This document shows positions 10,638-19,524 of a stretch of 64,000 nt of DNA, one piece after another. The position numbers were made by a program, and so were the translations under genes. The DNA comes from Roseateles_C aquae (lineage in GTDB: Bacteria; Pseudomonadota; Gammaproteobacteria; Burkholderiales; Burkholderiaceae_C), in assembly GCF_032337115.1 (NCBI RefSeq), contig NZ_JAVXZY010000005.1:124001-188000 (forward strand), read 5' to 3'. A model generated the notes under the pieces. That model was given only the letters and a program-made list of their open reading frames with translations. It was not told where the DNA came from and made no database searches. Positions within the stretch are counted from its first letter, which is position 1. Every line of letters starts with the position of its first letter.

Positions 10638-12227
10638 TCAGTGGCGGAAATGGCGCACACCGGTGAAGACCATGGCGATGCCGCGCTCGTTGGCGGCGGC
10701 AATCACTTCTTCGTCGCGCATTGAGCCGCCCGGCTGGATGACGCAGCTGGCGCCGGCATCGGCCAGCACATCGACGCCGTCGCGGAAGGGGAAGAAGGCG
10801 TCGCTGGCGACCACCGAGCCCTTCAGCTCCAGGCCGGCGTTGGCGGCCTTGATGGCGGCAATCTTGGTCGAATCGACACGGCTCATCTGGCCGGCGCCCA
10901 CGCCCAGGGTCATGCCGCCGCCGCAGAAGACGATGGCATTGCTCTTCACATACTGGGCCACGGTCCAGGCGAACATCAGGTCGTCAAGCTGCTGGGCCGT
11001 GGGCTGCAGCGTGGTGACGATCTTCAGGTCTTCCTTCTTCAGGAAGTGGTTGTCGGCGCTTTGCAGCAGGATGCCGGAGCCAATGCGCTTGCTGTCGCCC
11101 AGGTTGCGGCCTTGCAGCCAGGGTGTGGCACCGCCGGGCGGCAGGTCGATCTGCAGCAGGCGCACATTGACCTTGGCCTTGAAGATCTCCAACGCTTCGG
11201 CACTGAAGCTCGGCGCCATCAGCACTTCGACGAACTGCTTGGCTACATGGGCCGCTGCGGCGCCGTCCACCTCGCGGTTGAAGGCGATGATGCCGCCGAA
11301 GGCGCTGGTCGGGTCGGTCTTCAAGGCCTTGGCATAGGCTTCGGCGGCGTTGGCGGCGACGGCCACGCCGCAGGGGTTGGCGTGCTTGACGATCACGCAG
11401 GCGGGCACGTCAAAGCTCTTCACGCATTCCCAGGCGGCGTCGGAGTCGGCGATGTTGTTGTAGCTGAGTTCCTTGCCTTGGAGTTGCTTGGCGGTGACCA
11501 GCGAACCGGGTGCAGGGTGCAGATCGCGGTAGAGCGCGGCGGTCTGGTGGCTGTTCTCGCCGTAGCGCAGGTCCTGCACCTTGATGAAGTTGCTGTTCAT
11601 CTGGCCGGGGTATTCGGACAGCGTGCCTTCCTCGGTGCGGGCGCTCAGGTAGTTGCTGATCGCCGCGTCGTACTGGGCAATGCGGTTGAAGGCGGCGACG
11701 GACGCGGCAAAGCGGGTCTTGTCGCTGGTTTTGCCCTCGGCCTTCAGTTCGGCCAGCACTTGGGCGTACTGGCTGGCGTCGGTCAACACGGTGACGTCCT
11801 TCCAGTTCTTGGCCGCGCTGCGCACCATGGCCGGGCCGCCGATGTCGATGTTCTCGATCGCGTCTTCCAGCGTGCAGCCGGGCTTGGCGACGGTGGCCTC
11901 AAACGGGTAGAGGTTGACGGCCAGGATGTCGATCATGGTGATGCCGTGCTGGGCCGCTGCGGCCATGTGCTCGGGGAAGTCGCGACGCGCCAGCAGGCCG
12001 CCGTGCACCTTGGGATGCAGGGTCTTGACGCGGCCGTCCAGCATCTCGGGGAAGCCGGTGTGGTCGGCCACCTCGGTGACGGGCAGACCGGCGTCGGCCA
12101 GCAGCTTGGCGGTGCCGCCGGTGGACAGCAGGCGGACGTTCAGCGCGTGGAGCTCCTTGGCGAATTCGAGGATGCCGGTCTTGTCGGACACGGAGATCAG
12201 GGCGGTCAAAGTGGGCGAAGTCGTCAT
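10638..12227 (-). CDS. purH: Bifunctional AICAR formyltransferase / IMP cyclohydrolase
   Basis: A 529-residue protein of the usual PurH length. The N-terminal MGS-like IMP cyclohydrolase domain starts TALISVSDKTGILEFAKEL and contains RLLSTGGTAKLL. The C-terminal AICAR transformylase domain contains KHANPCGVA and ends with QPGGSMRDEEVIAAANE and FTGVRHFRH. It catalyses the last two steps of de novo purine synthesis in the cytosol. It lies 61 bp downstream of fis on the same strand, as in other Burkholderiales with a dusB-fis-purH order. Confidence 0.98.
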   Translation of the reverse strand: MTTSPTLTALISVSDKTGILEFAKELHALNVRLLSTGGTAKLLADAGLPVTEVADHTGFPEMLDGRVKTLHPKVHGGLLARRDFPEHMAAAAQHGITMIDILAVNLYPFEATVAKPGCTLEDAIENIDIGGPAMVRSAAKNWKDVTVLTDASQYAQVLAELKAEGKTSDKTRFAASVAAFNRIAQYDAAISNYLSARTEEGTLSEYPGQMNSNFIKVQDLRYGENSHQTAALYRDLHPAPGSLVTAKQLQGKELSYNNIADSDAAWECVKSFDVPACVIVKHANPCGVAVAANAAEAYAKALKTDPTSAFGGIIAFNREVDGAAAAHVAKQFVEVLMAPSFSAEALEIFKAKVNVRLLQIDLPPGGATPWLQGRNLGDSKRIGSGILLQSADNHFLKKEDLKIVTTLQPTAQQLDDLMFAWTVAQYVKSNAIVFCGGGMTLGVGAGQMSRVDSTKIAAIKAANAGLELKGSVVASDAFFPFRDGVDVLADAGASCVIQPGGSMRDEEVIAAANERGIAMVFTGVRHFRH

Positions 12228-12288
12228 GGCAGGTGCTCGTCGGGGAGTGTGAATTCTTTGGGGGCGGCGGGCGTCGCGGGGGCCGCGC

Positions 12289-12522
12289 TCACAGCATCTG
12301 GTGTTCGGTCAGCTTGCGGCGCAGGGTGTTGCGGTTGATGCCCAGCCATTCGGCCGCCTTGCTCTGGTTGCCCTGGGCTTTTTGCATCACCACCTCGAGC
12401 AGCGGGCGCTCGACCAGCTTGATCAGCATGTCGTGCATCGAGTGCGGCTCCTCGCCATCGAGATCCTGGAAATAGGCTTCGAGGTTTTCGCGCACACAGG
12501 CGTCAATCGGTTTGGGCGTCAT
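12289..12522 (-). CDS. fis: Fis family nucleoid / DNA-binding protein
   Basis: A 77-residue protein, the short form of Fis. The C-terminal helix-turn-helix is clear (GNQSKAAEWLGINRNTLRRK). The N-terminal half is shorter than the enterobacterial 98-residue protein, as is normal in Burkholderiales. Fis bends DNA and modulates transcription and recombination. Its ATG overlaps the dusB stop (ATGA at 12519-12522), the classic dusB-fis arrangement. Confidence 0.95.
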   Translation of the reverse strand: MTPKPIDACVRENLEAYFQDLDGEEPHSMHDMLIKLVERPLLEVVMQKAQGNQSKAAEWLGINRNTLRRKLTEHQML

Positions 12523-13598
12523 GCCATCAGCCTTCGGTTCTCTTCTTGTTCGTCGTTGGCCGCCAGCCCTGCGCTCAGGTATGGCAGTCGTTCATGCTGC
12601 TGGGCCAGCGCGCCCAGCCAGTGGGCCAGCGCCGCGAGTTGTTCCTCGCAGCTCTCCAGCCGGTTCATCGCCTGGCGGAAATCCTCGCCGCCGGGCAGCG
12701 CCCGTACGGCCCAGCCGATGTGCTTGCGCGCGGTGCGCATGCCGGTCAGCTCGCCGTAGAGGCTGTAGTGGTCGTGCAGGTGTTCGGTCAGCCAGTTCAG
12801 GGCGTCCATCACCCTGGGTGCCGGCAGCAGCTCGCCGTGGGCCAGGTAGTGGGCGATCTCGGCAAAGATCCAGGGCCGGCCCTGGGCGGCGCGGCCGATC
12901 ATGAGGGCGTCGGCGGCGGTGTAGCGCAGTACCTGGGCGGCCTTCTGCGGCGAATCGATATCGCCGTTGGCGACCACCGGTATGCGCAGCGCGGCCTTGA
13001 CGGCGGCGATGGTGTCGTACTCGGCCAGGCCGCTATAGCCCTGTTCGCGGGTGCGGCCGTGGACGGTGACCATGGCCACGCCGGCGTCTTCGGCCAGCCG
13101 GGCCAGCCGCACCGCGTTCTTCTCGGCCGCGCACCAGCCGGTGCGCATCTTCAGCGTCACCGGCACGCCGTGCGGCGCTGCAGCGGCAACGACGGCCTCG
13201 ATGATGGACAGCGCCAGCGGCTCGTCCTGCATCAGCGCCGAGCCGGCCCATTTGGTGCAGACCTTCTTGGCCGGGCAGCCCATATTGATGTCGATGATCT
13301 GGGCGCCGCGCTCGATATTGAAGACGGCCGCTTCGGCCATCATCGGCGCATCGGTGCCGGCGATCTGTACCGCGATCGGCGCTGCCTCACCGTCGTGATT
13401 GGCCCGCCGCGAGGTTTTCAGGCTCTGCCACAGGTCCTTGCGCGAGGTGACCATCTCCGACACCGCATAGCCCGCCCCCATGCGCCGGCACAGCTGGCGA
13501 AAAGGGCGGTCGGTGACGCCGGCCATCGGCGCGACGAACAGGCGATTCGGCAGCACATAGGGGCCGATCCGCATCGCGGCAGGCGCGTTGGCAGTCAT
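12519..13598 (-). CDS. dusB: tRNA-dihydrouridine synthase B
   Basis: An FMN-dependent tRNA-dihydrouridine synthase of about 359 residues. Diagnostic segments are VAPMAGVTDRPFR, the active-site loop NMGCPAKKVC with the catalytic Cys, LKMRTGW and VHGRTREQ. The family reduces uridine in the D-loop of tRNA. Three starts are possible: GTG at 13631, ATG at 13598 (MTANAPAAM) and ATG at 13574 (MRIGPYVL, which aligns with the E. coli start). None has a strong ribosome-binding site; 13598 is a compromise. Confidence 0.95.
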   Translation of the reverse strand: MTANAPAAMRIGPYVLPNRLFVAPMAGVTDRPFRQLCRRMGAGYAVSEMVTSRKDLWQSLKTSRRANHDGEAAPIAVQIAGTDAPMMAEAAVFNIERGAQIIDINMGCPAKKVCTKWAGSALMQDEPLALSIIEAVVAAAAPHGVPVTLKMRTGWCAAEKNAVRLARLAEDAGVAMVTVHGRTREQGYSGLAEYDTIAAVKAALRIPVVANGDIDSPQKAAQVLRYTAADALMIGRAAQGRPWIFAEIAHYLAHGELLPAPRVMDALNWLTEHLHDHYSLYGELTGMRTARKHIGWAVRALPGGEDFRQAMNRLESCEEQLAALAHWLGALAQQHERLPYLSAGLAANDEQEENRRLMA

Positions 13599-13711
13599 GG
13601 GGAGGCAGGAGGGCTGGGCGTGCGATTGCACAAAAAAGAGGCAAGATTATAGCTCGCCGTCCTCGTTGCGTCTGCCCCCGTACAGCTGCGCTGCGGCGCT
13701 TGCCCCCGTTT

Positions 13712-14545
13712 TCAGGGGCTGGCGCTCTGATTCTGCCGGCGCCACAGCTGGATGCTTTGCTCCAGGAGTATGGGCATCGGGCTTTGTTTGCCCAGCTTGT
13801 ACATGGCCCGGGCGAGCTTGCCGCGCAGCTCCGGCGTGTTGCAGGCCGAGCGGTGCGACAGCGTCAGGAACAGGTTCTCGTTCGCCACCGGTGTGGGCAG
13901 CTGCTTGACGTCGCTGATGCCCATCTTGGCCAGGAAGGCGTCGCCGGGGCTGTCCTCATAGACCAGGTAGTCGGCCCGACCGCGTTGCAGGATCTGGATC
14001 GCTTGCTCCAGGCTGGCCACCTGGGTGATCTTCAGCGAGTCGCGCGCATAGCGGTCGAAGTCCTCGCCAAAGCTGTTGTTGATCACGGTCACGCCTTGCA
14101 GGCCGACCAGATCGCCCCAGCGGCGGTAATTCAGTTTGAATTTGGCGCGGGTCCAGACGGCCGAGCGGGTGTCGCGAAAGGCCGGGTGGAAATAGTCCAT
14201 GTACTCGGTGCGGGCCTGGGTGTAGAAGGCACCGGCGATCAAATCGATGCGGCCGGCGCGCATCTCTTCCTGCACGCGACCCCAAGGGCCAACGTAGCGC
14301 GTCTCTATCGACACGCCCAATTCCTTGGCCAGCCACTGCATCAACTCGGCATTGGCGCCGATCAGGCGGGATTCGTCATCCGGGTCGCGCCACAGATAGG
14401 GCGGGTATTGCGGGTTGCCGGAGGCGACCAGCTTGTTGCAGCTCTCAGTCGCCTGGGCTGGCAGTCCACCGAATAGAGCCAACAAAACGATGGGGCCGAC
14501 GGCCTTCATCCAACGGTGCCAGGGCTTGCGCTTGGCGTCTTGCAT
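13712..14545 (-). CDS. Family 3 extracellular solute-binding protein (amino-acid ABC type)
   Basis: A 277-residue periplasmic binding protein. ATG at 14545 gives a signal peptide (WMKAVGPIVLLALFGGLPAQA). The SBP_bac_3 fold is seen in PQYPPYLWRDPDD, AELMQWLAKELGV, AGRIDLIAGAFYT, LVGLQGVTVINNS and RGRADYLVYED. No permease or ATPase gene is adjacent, so it may serve an ABC transporter encoded elsewhere or act as a sensor-like orphan. It is divergent from the DedA-like gene. Confidence 0.88.
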   Translation of the reverse strand: MQDAKRKPWHRWMKAVGPIVLLALFGGLPAQATESCNKLVASGNPQYPPYLWRDPDDESRLIGANAELMQWLAKELGVSIETRYVGPWGRVQEEMRAGRIDLIAGAFYTQARTEYMDYFHPAFRDTRSAVWTRAKFKLNYRRWGDLVGLQGVTVINNSFGEDFDRYARDSLKITQVASLEQAIQILQRGRADYLVYEDSPGDAFLAKMGISDVKQLPTPVANENLFLTLSHRSACNTPELRGKLARAMYKLGKQSPMPILLEQSIQLWRRQNQSASP

Positions 14546-14719
14546 AGGACCTCGAGGTTCAGGGCTGGTTCTGTACTGCTGGGGCGTGTACCCGCCCAAG
14601 GCCAGCTGTTGTGACTCCCGCTCGCATCGCTGCAGCGCGCAGTGTGCATGGCTGGGCGCTGTGCTGCAAGCCCGGCTTGTCAAGCAAAGCAGAAATCGGT
14701 GGCGCCGATAATCGTTGCC

Positions 14720-15217
14720 ATGGAACTCTGGCTGCAGGCCTTGCTTGACTCATTGCTCGACACGCTGGCCCTGCCGCGGGTGGGCCTGGCCGCGGTCTTT
14801 GTTGTGGCGCTGGTATCGGCCACCTTGCTGCCCTTGGGTTCAGAGCCCATGGTCTTTGCCGTGGTCAAGGCCAATGCGGCGATGTTCTGGCCGGTCGTGC
14901 TCGTGGCGACGGCCGGCAACACCCTGGGTGGCGCCATCACCTGGTGGATGGGCTGGGGGGCCGAAAGGGTCTATGAGCGGAGCACCCAGCACCCGCCGGC
15001 CCAGGCCCGTGCGCTGGCCTGGCTACAGCGCTTTGGCGCGCGCGCCTGCTTGCTGAGCTGGCTACCGGTTGTGGGCGATCCGCTGTGTGCGGTGGCCGGC
15101 TGGTTGCGCCTGCCATTTTGGCCTTGTCTGGCCTATATGGCGATCGGCAAGTTCCTGCGCTATCTGAGCATGACGGCGGTGCTGCTCTGGGCTTTTCCCG
15201 CTCTGCGCGGTGCCTGA
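14720..15217 (+). CDS. DedA/YqaA-like integral membrane protein
   Basis: A 165-residue protein (MELWLQALLD) with three or four membrane helices. The segments GSEPMVFAVVKAN, NTLGGAITWWMGWG, SWLPVVGDPLCAVAGWLRLP and YMAIGKFLRY match the small YqaA branch of the VTT/SNARE-associated (DedA) superfamily. DedA relatives are linked to lipid-carrier flipping and membrane homeostasis. The ATG at 14720 was chosen because residues before it are unlike the family N-terminus. Confidence 0.87.
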   Translation: MELWLQALLDSLLDTLALPRVGLAAVFVVALVSATLLPLGSEPMVFAVVKANAAMFWPVVLVATAGNTLGGAITWWMGWGAERVYERSTQHPPAQARALAWLQRFGARACLLSWLPVVGDPLCAVAGWLRLPFWPCLAYMAIGKFLRYLSMTAVLLWAFPALRGA

Positions 15218-15376
15218 CTCGGGGTTTACCTCGCACGGGCAATCCCGGTGCCGGACAGGCAGTGGCGCCGGGTGACAATGCGTCCACCTTGCCGAGGCCG
15301 TCCGCCCGGGCGGCCTGCCTCGGCCCATCACACCAGACCATGGCTGCGCGCTCTTGGCGTTCGGCCTCATCTCAGC

Positions 15377-16867
15377 ATGAGCCACACCGCATACGACGAA
15401 CTCTGTCGGCGCCAGCTGCGCCTACACCGCCTGAACCATCTGCAATCGATCGCCGGCTGGGATCAGTCGGCCAATATGCCGTCCAAGGGCAACGAGGCAC
15501 GTTCCGAGGCGATGGCCGAGATGGGCGGCCTGATCCATCAACTGGCCACCGATCCGCAGCTGAAGGACTTGCTGGCACGCGCCGAGCAGGAACAGCTGGA
15601 CGAGGTACAAGGCGCCAATCTGCGCGAAATCCAGCGCAGCTGGCGTGCCGCCAATGCGCTGCCGCAGGCACTGGTCGAGGCCAAGAGCCTGGCTGCCTCG
15701 CGTTGCGAGCATGCCTGGCGGGAGCAGCGCCAGCGCAATGACTGGGCCGGCCATGTCGACGGACTGCGCGAGGTTGTTCGGCTGGCGCGCGAGGAGGCCA
15801 GGCATCTGGCCGAAGCCTCGGGCTTGTCGTTGTACGACGCCTTGCTCGACCAGTACGAGCCCGGCATGCGCAGCACCGAGGTCGACCGTGTGTTCGGTGA
15901 TTTGCGCCAGTGGCTGCCTGGGCTGATTCAGGCCGTCGGCGCCAAGCAGGCCAAGGAGCCCACGCTGGAGCCGCAAGGGCCGTTCCCCAAGTCGGCGCAG
16001 CGTGCGCTGGGCGAAGACGCAATGCGCCTGCTCGGTTTTGACTTCGAGGCCGGCCGGTTGGACGAAAGCGCCCACCCCTTCTGCGGCGGTGTGCCCGAGG
16101 ATGTGCGCATGACCACGCGCTACCGCGTGGACAGCTTTCTGCCCAGCCTGATGGGCACCATTCACGAGACCGGCCACGGTAGCTACGAGCAGGGCCTGCG
16201 GCGTGACTGGTTGGGTCAGCCCATTGCACAGGCCCGCTCGATGGGTCTGCATGAGAGCCAGAGCCTGTCCTTCGAGATGCAGTTGGGCAGCCACCCGGCC
16301 TTTGTCGAGCTGCTGCGACCGCTGATCGTCAAGCATCTGGGCGATCAGCCGGCCTTTGAATCGGCCAATCTGCACCGCTTGATGACGCGGGTGCAGCCCG
16401 GCACGATCCGTGTTGACGCCGACGAGGTCACCTATCCAGCCCATGTGATCCTGCGCTACGAGATCGAGCGGCCGCTGATCGAGGGGCAGATTGAAGTCGA
16501 CGACATCCCCGCCTTGTGGGATGCCAAGATGATGGAGCTGCTGGGCCTGGACACGCGTGGCAACTACAAGGACGGCTGCATGCAGGACGTCCACTGGGGC
16601 AGCGGCCTGATCGGCTATTTCCCCTGCTACACGCTGGGTGCGATGTATGCCGCGCAGTGGTTTGCAGCGATGCGCCGCGAGATGCCCGATCTGGATCAGC
16701 GCATTGCCCGCGGCGAATTGGGCGCCGTGTTTGACTGGCTGCGCGAGCGCATCTGGACCCAGGGCAGCCGCTGGGAGACACCGGAGCTGGTGCAGCGCGC
16801 CAGCGGCGAGACGCTGAACCCGGCCCATTTCCGCGCTCATCTGCAGAGCCGCTATCTGGGCGCCTGA
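15377..16867 (+). CDS. M32 family carboxypeptidase
   Basis: A 496-residue metallocarboxypeptidase of the thermostable Taq carboxypeptidase family. The zinc-binding HExxH is HETGH at residues 263-267 (IHETGHGSYEQG), and MGLHESQSLSFE provides the downstream Glu. VQPGTIRVDADEVTYP, RYEIERPLI and YFPCYTLGAMYAAQ are characteristic family blocks. It removes C-terminal residues from peptides, normally in the cytoplasm. ATG at 15377 (MSHTAYDELCRRQ) begins at the expected family N-terminus. Confidence 0.96.
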   Translation: MSHTAYDELCRRQLRLHRLNHLQSIAGWDQSANMPSKGNEARSEAMAEMGGLIHQLATDPQLKDLLARAEQEQLDEVQGANLREIQRSWRAANALPQALVEAKSLAASRCEHAWREQRQRNDWAGHVDGLREVVRLAREEARHLAEASGLSLYDALLDQYEPGMRSTEVDRVFGDLRQWLPGLIQAVGAKQAKEPTLEPQGPFPKSAQRALGEDAMRLLGFDFEAGRLDESAHPFCGGVPEDVRMTTRYRVDSFLPSLMGTIHETGHGSYEQGLRRDWLGQPIAQARSMGLHESQSLSFEMQLGSHPAFVELLRPLIVKHLGDQPAFESANLHRLMTRVQPGTIRVDADEVTYPAHVILRYEIERPLIEGQIEVDDIPALWDAKMMELLGLDTRGNYKDGCMQDVHWGSGLIGYFPCYTLGAMYAAQWFAAMRREMPDLDQRIARGELGAVFDWLRERIWTQGSRWETPELVQRASGETLNPAHFRAHLQSRYLGA

Positions 16868-16888
16868 GTTCGCCCTGTTCGGGCGGAC

Positions 16889-16922
16889 AAAAAAATACGC
16901 CCCGGCCTGGCGGACGGGGCGT
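16889..16922 (-). terminator. Intrinsic terminator for leftward transcription
   Basis: On the minus strand the stem ACGCCCCG / CGGGGCGT (16897-16922) is followed by ATTTTTTT (16896-16889). It ends transcripts arriving from the patatin side. A second GC hairpin CGCCC-TGTT-CGGGCG lies next to it in the carboxypeptidase 3' region and may serve the plus strand. Confidence 0.85.
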
Positions 16923-17126
16923 CATCAATCCAACTCTGTGTGTTCAGCGCGCTCTCGGCCTCTACCCCTCGAGCGCTTCTTCCCAACGACGCCGCCTTGT
17001 TTGTGGACCTGCAGCGCGTTGGATTGAATTCTGCTGTGCACTGTAGTCGGCGCCATCCCCGCGAATGCCGGGGGTCAGGGCTTGATTCGTGACGCGCATC
17101 ACGGCGTCAGCAGTGATAGCAGCCGC
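16923..17126 (-). ncRNA. Possible structured 3' UTR or small RNA
   Basis: No protein gene is seen in these 204 bases. CAATCCAAC (16927-16935) and GTTGGATTG (17017-17025) can pair to close a domain of about 100 nt, which sits directly before the leftward terminator. The arrangement would suit a 3' UTR-derived or independent small RNA. No known RNA family was recognised. Confidence 0.25.
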
Positions 17127-18395
17127 TCAGCCGTGGCGGTAGCGGGCTTCCAGCGCCCGCAGGGTCAGGTCCAGCCGGGCCAGCGCACGGGCGGTGCGGC
17201 CCTCGCCGGGCAGTTCGGCCGCCAGCAGCCGGCGTTCGCTGTCCAGCAGCACGTCCATGCGCAACTGCAAACCATGCTTGGCCAGCGTGGCTGAGAGCGC
17301 CGGCGACTGCGCCAGCAGCTTGGCGCGGGTCGACTGGTAGGCGTGCTCGGCCATGCGGCGGCGCTGCGAGTAGCTGAAGGTGTTGGCCAGGAAGAGCTCG
17401 GCATCGCGGTGATCGGGCTCGAACAGCACGATGTCGGTGTTCGGGTGGCTGCGGCCATAGCCCTTCATGCCCAGTTCCAGCCGCGAGTGGATCAGCGAGC
17501 GCAGCGTCTGGCTCAGCACCACCGGCAGGCCGCCATCGACCAGGCGCGGAATCGGCCGCGAACCCGGCTTGCCCTTGGGGCGCTCGGTGCCGGCGCCATC
17601 GGCACGGGTGCCCGACTCAGCCTCATACGGCACCAGCGGGTTCAGGCAGATCAGCAGGTCCAGGCCTTCCTGCAGCAGCACCGAGGCATGGATGGTTTTC
17701 TTCAGCGCGCCATCGACGTAATGGCGCCCATCAATCTCGACCGGCGGGAACAGCCCCGGCAGCGCGGCGCTGGCCTGCACCGCTCGCGAGATCGGCACAT
17801 GATCCCAACCGGGCATGCCAAAGGGAATGGCCTCGCCGCCATCGAGATCGGTGGCCACCAGCACCAGGCGGCGCTTCAACTCGCGGAAATCGTCGGTGCG
17901 GCCGGGCAGGGTGAACTGCTCATGCAGCTTGGCCGCCAGCGAGTCGCCCGACAGCAGGCCGGTTGGCAGCGCGCGGCCGACGCGCTCAAAGGCGCCGGTG
18001 ATCGAGCGGCCGTTGACGACGGTGTCCCAGCAGGCTGCGGCCAGAAGCCCCGGCAGCAGGGCCAGGCGGCGGCGGTATTCGTCCCAGGCCGGACGCAGCA
18101 GGACCGTGGGGTCGAAGCTCTCCGGCGGCTCCAGGCTGTTTTCAATAAAGGCGGCACACAGGCGCCGCGGCGACAGGCCGTTGATCAGGCCGGCGGCGAT
18201 GAAACCGCCGGCGCTGACGCCGATATAGCTGTCGCAGTCGCAGAAATCGAGGCCGTCAATGGCCTCCTGCAGCGCACAGAGCGCACCAATCTCGTAGATT
18301 GCCCCGAGCGGCCCGCCGCCTGCCAGTGCCACGCCGATGCGCTTGCGCGCGGGTCTTGCCTTGCGGCGGGCGGGGCGTTCAGTGCGTGCAGGCAT
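17127..18395 (-). CDS. Patatin-like phospholipase family protein
   Basis: A 422-residue protein with all patatin hallmarks: the glycine-rich oxyanion loop LAGGGPLGAIYEIGAL (about residues 24-39), the nucleophile elbow GVSAG (Ser61) and the catalytic DGA (Asp228). The family hydrolyses acyl esters of membrane or storage lipids. It has an Arg/Lys-rich N-terminus and no signal peptide, so it is probably cytoplasmic. It lies 67 bp downstream of a phasin on the same strand, which makes a link to the polyhydroxyalkanoate granule surface possible but unproven. Confidence 0.92.
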   Translation of the reverse strand: MPARTERPARRKARPARKRIGVALAGGGPLGAIYEIGALCALQEAIDGLDFCDCDSYIGVSAGGFIAAGLINGLSPRRLCAAFIENSLEPPESFDPTVLLRPAWDEYRRRLALLPGLLAAACWDTVVNGRSITGAFERVGRALPTGLLSGDSLAAKLHEQFTLPGRTDDFRELKRRLVLVATDLDGGEAIPFGMPGWDHVPISRAVQASAALPGLFPPVEIDGRHYVDGALKKTIHASVLLQEGLDLLICLNPLVPYEAESGTRADGAGTERPKGKPGSRPIPRLVDGGLPVVLSQTLRSLIHSRLELGMKGYGRSHPNTDIVLFEPDHRDAELFLANTFSYSQRRRMAEHAYQSTRAKLLAQSPALSATLAKHGLQLRMDVLLDSERRLLAAELPGEGRTARALARLDLTLRALEARYRHG

Positions 18396-18462
18396 GCGGC
18401 AGGGTGGCTCTCAGGGCGTCGAGTGCGGCTCGGTGCGTGGGCTAGGGCTTGGCGACCGGGGC

Positions 18463-19224
18463 TCAGGCCGTGGTCGATGCCTCGGCGGCGGCCGGGGCGG
18501 CAGCGGCAGGCGCAGCAGCGGGTTTGGCAGCCTTCTTGGCCGGTGCAGCCTTCACTGCGGGCTTGGCGGACGCCTTGGCAGCGGCCTTGGCGGGTGCTTT
18601 TGCAGGCGCCTTGGCAGGTGCCTTCGCGAACGGCTTGGCCGGAGCCACCGGCTTGGCAGCAGCCTTGGCGGGCGCCTTGGCGGTGGGCTTGGCGGCAGCC
18701 TTGACGGGCTTGGCCGGCTTGGCAGCGGCCTTCACCGGTGCGGCGGCCTTCTTGCCGGCAGCCTTCTTCGGCGGGGCAATGCCAACGGCGGCGCTCAGCG
18801 CATCGATGCGGGCGATCAGCGAGTCGATGTCCTTGCTGCTGGGCACGCCCAGGCGGTTCAGTGCACGAGCCACGCGATCTTCGAAGATCGATTCCAGCTT
18901 GTCCCAGTGCTGGCCGGCCTTGGCGCCGACATCACCGGCCATGCCGCTCATCTTGCTGGCCACGGCGCCGAACTTTTCCTCGGCAGCGGATTGGGTCTTC
19001 TTCTGCAAGTTCATGCCCTCCTTGACCAGGGCTTCGAAGACCTTGCCGCCTTCGCCTTGAGCCTTGGCAAATGCGCCCAGGCCGGCGGCCCAGATTTGTT
19101 GCGCGGAATCCTTCACTGCCTGGGCAATCTGGTTGTCCAGCAGGCCGGCAGGCAGGGCGCCGGCAAAGGCGTTGGTGGAGCTAGCCTTGTTCTTGGCGGC
19201 CATCTTTTGCAGCTTCTTGACCAT
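18463..19224 (-). CDS. Phasin with histone-H1-like tail (PhaF-type granule protein)
   Basis: A 253-residue two-part protein. Residues 1-150 are an amphipathic helical phasin domain (QQIWAAGLGAFAKAQGEGGK, LVKEGMNLQKKTQ) of the PhaF/PhaI superfamily that coats polyhydroxyalkanoate granules. Residues 150-253 are an Ala-Lys-Pro-rich tail with repeated KAPAKAAAKP units, like histone H1 and Pseudomonas PhaF. Such tails bind DNA and tether granules to the nucleoid, helping to share them at division. The tail is low complexity and its length is likely to vary between strains. Confidence 0.9.
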   Translation of the reverse strand: MVKKLQKMAAKNKASSTNAFAGALPAGLLDNQIAQAVKDSAQQIWAAGLGAFAKAQGEGGKVFEALVKEGMNLQKKTQSAAEEKFGAVASKMSGMAGDVGAKAGQHWDKLESIFEDRVARALNRLGVPSSKDIDSLIARIDALSAAVGIAPPKKAAGKKAAAPVKAAAKPAKPVKAAAKPTAKAPAKAAAKPVAPAKPFAKAPAKAPAKAPAKAAAKASAKPAVKAAPAKKAAKPAAAPAAAAPAAAEASTTA

Positions 19225-19524
19225 GTCAGAGAGTCCTTGGTTGGAGGTGAAACGTATCGGGCTGAGGTCACTATAGGCCCGCGACTGCTGGTTTGCGCAC
19301 CTGTTCCTAGTGTGCCGTCTCTACGCCCTAAATCAGCTTAGGGGCGCTCCGTATCGGCCGGCAGGCGCCCCACGGGGCCGCCCGGGCAGTGTCGCAGCGT
19401 GCATGTCGCAGCCCAGCATCAGCTGCTTGGGGAAAGCGCGCAGCAGCGCATTTCTTGATTTGGACAAGAATGAATCTCGGGGATGATGTGTGTCCGTCCC
19501 GTGTCTCTCGTCCAGGAGGATTGC
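19225..19524. promoter_or_regulatory. Divergent intergenic region between phasin and fatty acyl-CoA reductase
   Basis: No gene is seen here. The region holds the promoters of both flanking genes. An inverted repeat GGGGCGC (19341-19347) / GCGCCCC (19365-19371) with a loop of about 17 nt is present, next to a smaller CCTAA/TTAGG repeat at about 19327-19342. A strong ribosome-binding site AGGAGGA (19514-19520) serves the reductase start at 19525. Confidence 0.5.
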
